From the NCBI GenBank assembly GCA_033782935.1, contig JAWQEG010000004.1, positions 1,674,001-1,738,000 on the forward strand: a DNA stretch of 64,000 nucleotides. Reading direction: 5' to 3'. Made by a program: the position numbers and the translations under genes. Shown one piece after another: positions 1 to 13,200 of this stretch; position 1 is the first letter of the stretch; every line of letters begins with the position of its first letter. The notes below the pieces were generated by a model. The model saw only the letters and a list, made by a program, of their open reading frames with translations. It made no database searches and was not told the DNA's origin. The DNA comes from Petrolisthes cinctipes. Its lineage: Eukaryota; Arthropoda; Malacostraca; Decapoda; Porcellanidae.

Positions 1-159
1 ACACGGAGTAGGCATGTACAGATCGCTTCTGGGACCCCAAAATATCGAATTTTCGGGTGTTTAGGGCCAGAATTTGAGATATAAACGGGTACAGAAGATG
101 CATGCACATATCGACTTTTGGGCACCTAAAAGATCGATTTTCAGTATGTTTTTGGCCTG

Positions 160-175
160 TTTTTTTTTTTTTTTT
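160..175. repeat. Poly-T expansion inside a satellite monomer
   Basis: A run of 16 T replaces the left arm of the usual GTATTTTGAAAATAC dyad and makes this monomer about 185 bp instead of 176. I saw no other T-run of this length in the satellite. It could be a true slippage event or a sequencing or assembly artefact. Confidence 0.85.
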
Positions 176-343
176 AAATACTCTAACATGGAGTAAGCAT
201 GTACAGATACCTTCTGGGACCTCTAAATATCGAATTTTCGGGTGTTTTGGGACTGAATTTGAGATATCGATTTTTTGGCACCTAAAATGTCGATTTTTAG
301 CATGTTTTAACCCTATATTTTGAAAATATTCTAGCACTGTGTA

Positions 344-844
344 GGCATGTACAGATTGCTTCTAGGACCCCAAAATATTGAATTTTCGGGTGTTTTGAGC
401 CTGAATTTGAGATATAAACGGGCACAGAAGATACATGCACATATTGACTTTGGGCATCTAAAATATCGATTTTCAGCATGTTTTGGGCCTGTATTTTGAA
501 AATACTCTAACACTGAGTAGGCATGTACAGATTGCTTCTGGGACCCCAAAATATTGAATTTTCTTGTGTTTTGAGCCTGAATTTGAGATATAAACGGGTA
601 CTGAAGATGCATGCACATATCGACTTTTGGGCACCTAAAAGATCGATTTTCAGTATGTTTTTGGCCTGTATTTTGAAAATACTCTAACACGGAGTAGGCA
701 TGTACAGATACCTTCTGGGACCTCTAAATATCGAATTTTCGGGTGTTTTGGGACTGAATTTGAGATATCGATTTTTTGGCACCTAAAATGTCGATTTTTA
801 GCATGTTTTTAGCCTATATTTTGAAAATATTCTAGCACTGTGTA
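344..844. repeat. Exemplar 501-bp higher-order repeat (L-L-S)
   Basis: This stretch shows the basic higher-order unit. Counting from one GGCATG to the next gives 344-519 (176 bp, L), 520-696 (177 bp, L) and 697-844 (148 bp, S), a total of 501 bp. The L monomers carry the segment starting AAACGGGTAC and ending GCACATAT after GAGATAT. The S monomer joins GAGATAT directly to CGATTTTTTGG. The same trimer recurs through all three satellite blocks, often in phase over several units. Confidence 0.93.
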
Positions 845-1699
845 GGCATGTACAGATTGCTTCTGGGACCCCAAAATATTGAATTTTCGGGTGTTTTGAG
901 CCTGAATTTGAGATATAAACGGGTACAGAAGATACATGCACATATTGACTTTGGGCATCTAAAATATCGATTTTCAGCATGTTTTAGGCCTGTATTTTGA
1001 AAATACTCTAACACTGAGTAGGCATGTACAGATTGCTTCTGGGACCCCAAAATATTGAATTTTCGGGTGTTTTGATCCTGAATTTGAGATATAAACGGGT
1101 ACTGAAGATGCATGCACATATCGACTTTTGTGCACCTAAAAGATCGATTTTCAGTATGTTTTGAGCATGTATTTTGAAAATACTCTAACACGGAGTAGGC
1201 ATGTACAGATCGCTTCTGGGACCCCTAAATATCGAATTTTCGGGTGTTTTGGGACTGAATTTGAGATATCGACTTTTTGGCACCTAAAAGATCGATTTTT
1301 AGCATGTTTTTAGCCTATATTTTGAAAATATTCTAGCACTGTACAGATTGCTTCTGGGACCCCAAAATATTGAATTTTCGGGTGTTTTGAGCCTGAATTT
1401 GAGATATAAACGGGTACTGAAGATGCATGCACATATCGACTTTTGTGCACCTAAAATATCGATTTTCAGTATGTTTTGAGCATGTAGCATGTTTTTAGCC
1501 TATATTTTGAAAATATTCTAGCACTGAGTAGGCATGTACAGATTGCTTCTGGGACCCCAAAATATTGAATTTTCGGGTGTTTTGAGCCTGAATTTGAGAT
1601 ATAAACGGGTACAGAAGATACATGCACATATTGACTTTGGGCACCAAAAATATCGATTTTCAGCATGTTTTGGGCCTGAATTTTGAAAATACTCTAACA

Positions 1700-4600
1700 C
1701 AGAGTAGGCATGTACAGATCGGTTCTGGGACCCCAAAATATCGAATTTTCGGGTGTTTAGGGCCAGAATTTGAGATATAAACGGGTACAGAGGATGCATG
1801 CACATATCGACTTTTGGGCACCTAAAAGATCGATTTTCAGTATGTTTTTGACCTGTATTTTGAAAATACTCTAACACGGAGTAGGTATGTACAGATACCT
1901 TCTGGGACCTCTAAATATCGAATTTTCGGGTGTTTTGGGACTGAATTTGAGATATCGATTTTTTGGCACCTAAAATGTCGATTTTTAGCATGTTTTTAGC
2001 CTATATTTTGAAAATATTCTAGCACTGTGTAGGCATGTACAGATTGCTTCTGGGACCCCAAAATATTGAATTTTCGGGTGTTTTGAGCCTAAATTTGAGA
2101 TATAAACGGGTACAGAAGATACATGCACATATTGACTTTGGGCATCTAAAATATCGATTTTCAGCATGTTTTGGGCCTGTATTTTGAAAATACTCTAACA
2201 CTGAGTAGGCATGTACAGATTGCTTCTGGGACCCCAAAATATTGAATTTTCGGGTGTTTTGAGCCTGAATTTGAGATATAAACGGGTACTGAAGATGCAT
2301 GCACATATCGACTTTTGTGCACCTAAAAGATCGATTTTCAGTATGTTTTGAGCATGTATTTTGAAAATACTCTAACACGGAGTAGGCATGTACAGATCGC
2401 TTCTGGGACCCCTAAATATCGAATTTTCGGGTGTTTTGGGACTGAATTTGAGATATCTACTTTTTGGCACCTAAAAGATCGATTTTTAGCATGTTTTTAG
2501 CCTATATTTTGAAAATATTCTAGCACTGTACAGATTGCTTCTGGGACCCCAAAATATTGAATTTTCGGGTGTTTTGAGCCTGAATTTGAGATATAAACGG
2601 GTACAGAAGATACATGCACATATTGACTTTGGGCACCAAAAATATCGATTTTCAGCATGTTTTGGGCCTGAATTTTGAAAATACTCTAACACGGAGTAGG
2701 CATGTACAGATCGCTTCTGGGACCCCAAAATATCGAATTTTCAGGTGTTTACGGCCAGAATTTGAGATATAAACGGGTACAGAAGATGCATGCACATATC
2801 GACTTTTGGGCACCTAAAAGATCGATTTTCAGTATGTTTTGAGCATGTATTTTGAAAATACTCTAACACGGAGTAGGCATGTACAGATCGCTTCTGGGAC
2901 CCCTAAATATCGAATTTTCGGGTGTTTTGGGACTGAATTTGAGATGTCGACTTTTTGGCACCTAAAAGATCGATTTTTAGCATTTTTAGCCTATATTTTG
3001 AAAATATTCTAGCACTGTACAGATTGCTTCTGGGACCCCAAAATATTGAATTTTCGGGTGTTTTGAGCCTGAATTTCAGATATAAACGGGTACAGAAGAT
3101 ACATGCACATATTGACTTTGGGCACCAAAAATATCGATTTTCAGCATGTTTTGGGCCTGAATTTTGAAAATACTCTAACACGGAGTAGGCATGTACAGAT
3201 CGCTTCTGGGACCCCAAAATATCGAATTTTCGGGTGTTTAGGGCCAGAATTTGAGATATAAACGGGTACAGAAGATGCATGCACATATCGACTTTTGGGC
3301 ACCTAAAAGATCGATTTTCAGTATGTTTTTGGCCTGTATTTTGAAAAAACTCTAACACGGAGTAGGCATGTACAGATACCTTCTGGGACCTCTAAATATC
3401 GAATTTTCGGGTGTTATGGGACTGAATTTGAGATATAGATTTTTTGGCACCTATAATATCGATTTTTAGCATGTTTTTAGCCTATATTTTGAAAATATTC
3501 TAGCACTGTGTAGGCATGTACAGATTGCTTCTGGGACCCCAAAATATTGAATTTTCGGGTGTTTTCAGCCTGAATTTGATATATAAACGGGTACAAAAGA
3601 TACATGCACATATTAACTTTGGGCATCTAAAATATCGATTTTCAGCATGTTTTAGGCCTGTATTTTGAAAATACTCTAACACTGAGTAGGCATGTACAGA
3701 TTGCTTCTGGGACCCCAAAATATTGAATTTTCGGGTGTTTTGAGCCTGAATTTGAGATATAAACGGGTACTGAAGATGCATGCACATATCGACTTTTGTG
3801 CACCTAAAAGATCGATTTTCAGTATGTTTTGAGCATGTAGCATGTTTTTAGCCTATATTTTGAAAATATTCTAGCACTGAGTAGGCATGTACAGATTGCT
3901 TCTGGGACCCCAAAATATTGAATTTTCGGGTGTTTTGAGCCTGAATTTGAGATATAAACGGGTACAGAAGATGCATGCACATATCGACTTTTGTGCACCT
4001 AAAAGATCGATTTTTAGTATGTTTTGAGCATGTATTTTGAAAATACTCTAACACGGAGTAGGCATGTACAGATCGCTTCTGGGACCCCTAAATATCGAAT
4101 TTTCGGGTGTTTTGGGACTGAATTTGAGATATCTACTTTTTGGCACCTAAAAGATCGATTTTTAGCATGTTTTTAGCCTATATTTTGAAAATATTCTAGC
4201 ACTGTACAGATTGCTTCTGGGACCCCAAAATATTGAATTTTCGGGTGTTTTGAGCCTGAATTTGAGATATAAACGGGTACAGAAGATACATGCACATATT
4301 GACTTTGGGCACCAAAAATATCGATTTTCAGCATGTTTTGGGCCTGAATTTTGAAAATACTCTAACACGGAGTAGGCATGTACAGATCGCTTCTGGGACC
4401 CCAAAATATCGAATTTTCAGGTGTTTAGGGCCAGAATTTGAGATATAAACGGGTACAGAAGATGCATGCACATATCGACTTTTGGGCACCTAAAAGATCG
4501 ATTTTCAGTATGTTTTGAGCATGTATTTTGAAAATACTCTAACACGGAGTAGGCGTGTACAGATCGCTTCTGGGACCCCTAAATATCGAATTTTCGGGTG

Positions 4601-5100
4601 TTTTTTGACTGAATTTGAGATGTCGACTTTTTGGCACCTAAAAGATCGATTTTTAGCATTTTTAGCCTATATTTTGAAAATATTCTAGCACTGTACAGAT
4701 TGCTTCTGGGACCCCAAAATATTGAATTTTCGGGTGTTTTGAGCCTGAATTTGAGATATAAACGGGTACAGAAGATACATGCACATATTGACTTTGGGCA
4801 CCAAAAATATCGATTTTCAGCATGTTTTGGGCCTGAATTTTGAAAATACTCTAACACAGAGTAGGCATGTACAGATCGGTTCTGGGACCCCAAAATATCG
4901 AATTTTCGGGTGTTTAGGGCCAGAATTTGAGATATAAACGGGTACAGAGGATGCATGCACATATCGACTTTTGGGCACCTAAAAGATCGATTTTCAGTAT
5001 GTTTTTGACCTGTATTTTGAAAATACTCTAACACGGAGTAGGTATGTACAGATACCTTCTGGGACCTCTAAATATCGAATTTTCGGGTGTTTTTGGACTG
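1700..5100. repeat. Duplicated satellite segments with 1676-bp and 3157-bp offsets
   Basis: The stretch from about 2.35 to 3.18 kb recurs at about 4.03-4.855 kb with a 1676-bp offset. Rare variants shared by both copies include ATATCTAC (2453 and 4129), GAGATGTCGAC (2941 and 4617) and the shortened TTAGCATTTTTAGCC (2976 and 4652). The next piece, about 4.855-5.10 kb, instead matches about 1.70-1.95 kb with a 3157-bp offset. That match rests on AGATCGGTTCTGG, CAGAGGATGC, TTTTTGACCTG and AGTAGGTATG. The second copy is therefore a mosaic of two donors. Confidence 0.85.
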
Positions 5101-8100
5101 AATTTGAGATATCGATTTTTTGGCACCTAAAATGTCGATTTTTAGCATGTTTTTAGCCTATATTTTGAAAATATTCTAGCACTGTGTAGGCATGTACAGA
5201 TTGCTTCTGGGACCCCAAAATATTGAATTTTCGGGTGTTTTGAGTCTGAATTTGAGATATAAACGGGTACAGAAGATACATGCACATATTGACTTTGGGC
5301 ATCTAAAATATCGATTTTCAGCATGTTTTGGGCCTGTATTTTGAAAATACTCTAACACTGATTAGGCATGTACAGATTGCTTCTGGGACCCCAAAATATT
5401 GAATTTTCGGGTGTTTTGAGCCTGAATTTGATATATAAACGGGTACTAAAGATGCATGCACATATCGACTTTTGTGCACCTAAAAGATCGATTTTCAGTA
5501 TGTTTTGAGCATGTATTTTGAAAATACTCTAACACGGAGTAGGCATGTACAGATCGCTTCTGGGACCCCTAAATATCGAATTTTCGGGTGTTTAAGGACT
5601 GAATTTGAGATATCGACTTTTTGGCACCTAAAAGATCGATTTTTAGCATGTTTTTAGCCTATATTTTGAAAATATTCTAGCACTGTACAGATTGCTTCTG
5701 GGACCCCAAAATATTGAATTTTCGGGTGTTTTGAGCCTGAATTTCAGATATAAACGGGTACAGAAGATACATGCACATATTAACTTTGGGCATCTAAAAT
5801 ATCGATTTTCAGCAAGTTTTAGGCCTGTATTTTGAAAATACTCTAACACTGAGTAGGCATGTACAGATTGCTTCTGGGACCCCAAAATATTGAATTTTCG
5901 GGTGTTTTGAGCCTGAATTTAAGATATAAACGGGTACAGAAGATACATGCACATATTGACTTTGGGCACCAAAAATATCGATTTTCAGCATGTTTTGGGC
6001 CTGAATTTTGAAAATACTCTAACACGGAGTAGGCATGTACAGATCGCTTCTGGGACCCCAAAATATCGAATTTTCGGGTGTTTAGGGCCAGAATTTGAGA
6101 TATAAACGGGTACAGAAGATGCATGCACATATCGACTTTTGGGCACATAAAAAGATCGATTTTCAGTATGTTTTTGGCCTGTATTTTGAAAATACTCTAA
6201 CACGAAGTAAGCATGTACAGATACCTTCTGGGACCTCTAAATATCGAATTTTCGGGTGTTTTGGGACTGAATTTGAGATATCGATTTTTTGGCACCTAAA
6301 ATGTCGATTTTTAGCATGTTTTTAGCCTATATTTTGAAATTATTCTAGCACTGTGTAGGCATGTACAGATTGCTTCTGGGACCCCAAAATATTGAATTTT
6401 CGGGTGTTTTGAGCCTGAATTTGAGATATAAACGGGTACAGAAGATACATGCACATATTGACTTTGGGCATCTAAAATATCGATTTTCAGCATGTTTTGG
6501 GCCTGTACTTTGAAAATACTCTAACACTGAGTAGGCATGTACAGATTGCTTCTGGGACCCCAAAATATTGAATTTTCGGGCGTTTTGAGCCTGAATTTGA
6601 GATATAAACGGGTACTGAAGATGCATGCACATATCGACTTTTGTGCACCTAAAAGATCGATTTTCAGTATGTTTTGAGCATGTATTTTGAAAATACTCTA
6701 ACACGGAGTAGGCATGTACAGATCGCTTCTGGGACCCCTAAATATCGAATTTTCGGGTGTTTTGGGACTGAATTTGAGATATCGACTTTTTGGCACCTAA
6801 AAGATCGATTTTTAGCATGTTTTTAGCCTATATTTTGAAAATATTCTAGCACTGAGTAGGCATGTACAGATTGCTTCTGGGACCTCAAAATATTGAATTT
6901 TCGGGTGTTTTGAGCCTGAATTTGAAATATAAACGGGTACAGAAGATACATGCACATATTGACTTTGGGCTCCAAAAATATCGATTTTCAGCATGTTTTG
7001 GGCCTGAATTTTGAAAATACTCTAACACTCAGTAGGCATGTACAGATCGCTTCTGGGACCGCAAAATATCGAATTTTCGGGTGTTTAGGGCCAGAATTTG
7101 AGATATAAACGGGTACAGAAGATGCATGCACATATCGACTTTTGGGCACCTAAGAGATCGATTTTCAGTATGTTTTTGGCTTGTATTTTGAAAATACTCT
7201 ATCACGGAGTAGGCATGTACAGATACCTTCTGGGACCTCTAAATATCGAATTTTCGGGTGTTTTGGGACTGAATTTGAGATATCGATTTTTTGGCACCTA
7301 ATATGTCGATTTTTAGCATGTTTTTAGCCTATATTTTGAAAATATTCTAGCACTGAGTAGGCATGTACAGATTGCTTCTGGGACCCCAAAATATTGAATT
7401 TTCGGGTGTTTTGAGCCTGAATTTGAGATATAAACGGGTACAGAAGATACATGCACATATTGACTTTGGGCACCAAAAATATCGATTTTCAGCATGTTTT
7501 GGGCCTGAATTTTGAAAATACTCTAACACGGAGTAGGCATGTACAGATCGCTTCTGGGACCGCAAAATATCGAATTTTTGGGTGTTTAGGGCCAGAATTT
7601 GAGATATAAACGGGTACAAAAGATGCATGCACATATCGACTTTTGGGCACCTAAAAGATCGATTTTCAGTATGTTTTTGGCCTGTATTTTGAAAATACTC
7701 TAACACGGAGTAAGCATGTACAGATACCTTCTGGGACCTCTAAATATCGAATTTTCGGGTGTTTTGGGACTGAATTTGATATATCGATTTTTTGGCACCT
7801 AAAATGTCGATTTTTAGCATGTTTTTAGCCTATATTTTGAAAATATTCTAGCACTGTGTAGGCATGTACAGATTGCTTCTGGGACCCCAAAATATTGAAT
7901 TTTCGGGTGTTTTGAGCCTGAATTTGAGATATAAACGGGTACAGAAGATACATGCACATATTGACTTTGGGCATCTAAAATATCGATTTTCAGTATGTTT
8001 TGAGCATGTATTTTGAAAATACTCTAACACGGAGTAGGCATGTACAGAACGCTTCTGGGACCCCTAAATATCGAATTTTCGGGTGTTTTGGGACTGAATT

Positions 8101-9038
8101 TGAGATATCGACTTTTTGGCACCTAAAAGATCGATTTTTAGCATGTTTTTAGCCTATATTTTGAAAATATTCTAGCACTGAGTAGGCATGTACAGATTGC
8201 TTCTGGGACCCCAAAATATTGAATTTTCGGGTGTTTTGAGCCTGAATTTGAGATATAAACGGGTATAGAAGATACATGCACATATTGACTTTGGGCACCA
8301 AAAATATCGATTTTCAGCATGTTTTGGGCCTGAATTTTGAAAATACTCTAACACGGAGTAGGCATGTACAGATCGCTTCTGGGACCCCAAAATGTCGAAT
8401 TTTCGGGTGTTTAGGGCCATAATTTGAGATATAAACGGGTACTGAAGATGCATGCACATAGCGACTTTTGGACACCTAAAAGATCGATTTTCAGTATGTT
8501 TTTGGCCTGTATTTTGAAAATACTCTAACACGGAGTAGGCATGTACAGATACCTTCTGGGACCTCTAAATATCGAATTTTCGGGTGTTTTGGGACTGAAT
8601 TTGAGATATCGATTTTTTGGCACCTAAAATGTCGATTTTTAGCATGTTTTTAGTCTATATTTTGAAAATATTCTAGCACTGTGTAGGAATGTACAGATTG
8701 CTTCTGTGACCCCAAAATATTGAATTTTCGGGTGTTTTGAGCCTGAATTTGAGATATAAACGGGTACAGAAGATACATGCACATATTGACTTTGGGCATC
8801 TAAAATATCGATTTAAAGCATGTTTTGGGCCAGTATTTTGAAAATACTCTAACACTAAATAGGCATGTACAGATTGCTTCTGGGACCCCAAAATATTGAA
8901 TTTTCGGGTGTTTTGAGCCTGAATTTGAGATATAAACGGGTACTGAAGATGCATACACATATCGACTTTTGTGCACCTAAAAGATCAATTTTCAGTATGT
9001 TTTGAGCATGTATTTTGAAAATATTCTAACACGGAGTA

Positions 9039-9163
9039 GACATGTACATATCGCTTCTGGGACCCCTAAATATCGAATTTTCGGGTGTTTTGGGACTGAA
9101 TTTGAGATATCGATTTTTAGCATGTTTTTAGCCTATATTTTGAAAATATTCTAGCACTGAGTA
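9039..9163. repeat. Minimal 125-bp satellite monomer
   Basis: This is the shortest monomer I found. It is an S monomer with a further 23-bp deletion, so that GAGATATCGATTTTT runs straight into AGCATG at 9101-9125. The lost segment lies between two TCGATTTTT copies, consistent with slippage or recombination between internal sub-repeats. Confidence 0.85.
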
Positions 9164-10281
9164 GGCATGTACAGATTGCTTCTGGGACCCCAAAATATTG
9201 AATTTTCGGGTGTTTTGAGCCTGAATTTGAGTTATAAACGGGTACAGAAGATACATGCACATATTGACTTTGGGCACCAAAAATATCGATTTTCAGTATG
9301 TTTTGGGCCTGAATTTTGAAAATACTCTAACACGGAGTAGGCATGTACAGATCGCTTCTGGGACCCCAAAATATCGAATTTTCGGGTGTTTAGGGCCAGA
9401 ATTTGAGATATAAACGGGTACAGAAGATGCAAGCACATATCGACTTTTGGGCACCTAAAAGATCGATTTTCAGTATGTTTTGAGCATGTATTTTGAAAAT
9501 ACTCTAACACGGAGTAGGCATGTACAGATCGCTTCTGGGACCCCTAAATATCGAATTTTCGTTTGTTTTGGGACTGAATTTGAGATATCGACTTTTTGGC
9601 ACCTAAAAGATCGATTTTTAGCATGTTTTTAGCCTATATTTTGAAAATATTCTAGCACTGTGTAGGCATGTACAGATTGCTTCTGGGACCCCAAAATATT
9701 GAATTTTCGGGTGTTTTGAGCCTGTATTTGAGATATAAACGGGTACAGAAGATTCATGCACATATTGACTTTGGGCACCAAAAATATCGATTTTCAGCAT
9801 GTTTTGGGCCTGAATTTTGAAAATACTCTAACACGGAGTAGGCATGTACAGATTGCTTCTGGGACCCCTAAATATCGAATTTTCGGGTGTTTTGGGACTG
9901 AATTTGAGATATCGACTTTTTGGCACCTAAAAGATCGATTTTTAGCATGTTTTTAGCCTATATTTTGAAACTATTCTAGCACTGTACAGATTGCTTCTGG
10001 GACCCCAAAATATTGAATTTTCTGGTGTTTTGAGCCTGAATTTGAGATATAAACGGGTACAGAAGATACATGCACATATTGACTTTGGGCACCAAAAATA
10101 TCAATTTTCAGCATGTTTTGGGCCTGAACTTTGAAAATACTCTAACACGGAGTAGGCATGTACAGATCGCTTCTGGGACCCCAAAATATCGAATTTTCGG
10201 GTGTTTAGGGCCAGAATTTGAGATATAAACGGGTACAGAAGATGCATGCACATATCGACTTTTGGGCACCTAAAAGATCGA

Positions 10282-13200
10282 TTTTCAGTATGTTTTGAGC
10301 ATGTATTTTGAAAATACTCTAACACGGAGTAGGCATGTACAGATCGCTTCTGGGACCCCTAAATATCGAATTTTCGGGTGTTTTGGGACTGAATTTGAGA
10401 TATCGACTTTTTGGCACCTAAAAGATCGATTTTTAGCATGTTTTTAGCCTATATTTTGAAAATATTCTAGCACTGAACAGATTGCTTCGTGGACCCCAAA
10501 ATATTGAATTTTCGGGTGTTTTGAGCCTGAATTTGAGATATAAACGGGTACAGAAGATACATGCACATATTGACTTTGGGCACCAAAAATATCGATTTTC
10601 AGCATGTTTTGGGCCTGAATTTTGAAAATACTCTAACACGGAGTAGGCATGTACAGATCGCTTCTGGGACCCCAAAATATCGAATTTTCGGGTGTTTAGG
10701 GCCAGAATTTGAGATATAAACGGGTACAGAAGATGCATGCACATATCGACTTTTGGGCACCTAAAAGATCGATTTTCAGTATGTTTTTGGCCTGTATTTT
10801 GAAAATACTCTAACACGGAGTAGGCATGTACAGATACCTTCTGGGACCTCTAAATATCGAATTTTCGGGTGTTATGGGACTGAATTTGAGATATCGATTT
10901 TTTGGCACATAAAATGTCGATTTTTAGCATGTTTTTAGCCTATATTTTGAAAATATTCTAGCACTGTGTAGGCATGTACAGATTGCTTCTGGGACCCCAA
11001 AATATTGAATTTTCGGGTGTTTTGAGCCTGAATTTGAGATATAAACGGGTACAGAAGATACATGCGCATATTGACTTTGGGCATCTAAAATATCGATTTT
11101 TAGCATGTTTTGGACCTGTATTTTGAAAATACTCTAACACTGAGTAGGCATGTACAGATTGCTTCTGGGACCCCAAAATATTGAATTTTCGGGTGTTTTG
11201 AGCCTGAATTTGAGATATAAACGGGTACTGAAGATGCATGCACATATCGACTTTTGGGCACCTAAAAGATCGATTTTCAGTATGTTTTTGGCCTGTATTT
11301 TGAAAATACTCTAACACGGAGTAGGCATGTACAGATACCATCTGGGACCTCTAAATATCGAATTTTCGGGTGTTTTGGGACTAAATTTGAGATATCGATT
11401 TTTTGGCACATAAAATGTCGATTTTTAGCATGTTTTTAGCCTATATTTTGAAAATATTCTAGCACTGTGTAGGCATGTACAGATTGCTTCTGGGACCCCA
11501 AAATATTGAATTTTCAGGTGTTTTGAGCCTGAATTTGAGATATAAACGGGTACAGAAGATACATGCACATATTGACTTTGGGCATCTAAAATATCGATTT
11601 TCAGCATGTTTTGGGCCTGTATTTTGAAAATACTCTAACACTGAGTAGGCATGTACAGATTGCTTCTGGGACCCCAAAATATTGAATTTTCGGGTGTTTT
11701 GAGCCTGAATTTGAGATATAAACGGGTACTGAAGATGCATGCACATATCGACTTTTGTGCACCTAAAAGATCGATTTTCAGTATGTTTTGAGCATGTATT
11801 TTGAAAATACTCTAACACGGAGTAGGCATGTACAGATCGCTTCTGGGACCCCTAAATATCGACGTTTCGGGTGTTTTGGGACTGAATTTGAGATATCGAC
11901 TTTTTGGCACCTAAAAGATCGATTTTTAGCATGTTTTTAGACTATATTTTGAAAATATTCTAGCACTGTACAGATTGCTTCTGGGACCCCAAAATATTGA
12001 ATTTTCGGGTGTTTTGAGCCTGAATTTGAGATATAAACGGGTACAGAAGATACATGCACATATTGACTTTGGGCACCAAAAATATCGATTTTCAGTATGT
12101 TTTGGGCCTGAATTTTGAAAATACTCTAACACGGAGTAGGCATGTAGAGATCGCTTCTGGGACCCCAAAATATCGAATTTTCGGGTGTTTAGGGCCAGAA
12201 TTTGAGATATCGACTTTTTGGCACCTAAAAGATCGATTTTTAGCATGTTTTTAGCCTATATTTTGAAAATATTCTAGCACTGAGTAGGCATGTACAGATT
12301 GCTTCTGGGACCCCAAAATATTGAATTTTCGGGTGTTTTGAGCTTGAATTTGAGATATAAACGGGTACAGAAGATACATGCACATATTAACTTTCGGCAC
12401 CAAAAATATCGATTTTCAACATGTTTTGATCCTGAATTTTGAAAATACTCTAACACGGAGTATGCATGTACAGATCGCTTCTGGGACCCCAAAATATCGA
12501 ATTTTCGGGTGTTTAGGGCCAGAATTTGAGATATAAACGGGTACAGAAGATACATGTACATATCGACTTTTGGGCACCTAAAAGATCGATTTTCAGTATG
12601 TTTTTGGCCTGTATTTTGAAAATACTCTAACACGGAGTAGGCATGTACAGATACCATCTGGGACCTCTAAATATCGAATTTTCGGGTGTTTTGGGACTAA
12701 ATTTGAGATATCGATTTTTTGGCACTTAAAATGTCGATTTTTAGCATGTTTTTAGCCTATATTTTGAAAATATTCTAGCACTGTGTAGGCATGTACAGAT
12801 TGCTTCCGGGACCCCAAAATATTGAATTTTCGGGTGTTTTGAGCCTGAATTTGAGATATAAACGGGTACTGAAGATGCATGCAAATATCGACTTTTGTGC
12901 ACCTAAAAGATCGATTTTCAGTATGTTTTGAGCATGTATTTTGAAAATACTCTAACACGGAGTAGGCATGTACAGATCGCTTCTGGGACCCCTAAATATC
13001 GAATTTTCGGGTGTTTTGGGACTGAATTTGAGATATCGACTTTTTGGCACCTAAAAGATCGATTTTTAGCATGATTTTAGCCTATATTTTGAAAATATTC
13101 TAGCACTGAACAGATTGCTTCTGGGACCCCAAAATATTGAATTTTCGGGTTTTTTGAGCCTGAATTTGAGATATAAACGGGTACAGAAGATACATGCACA

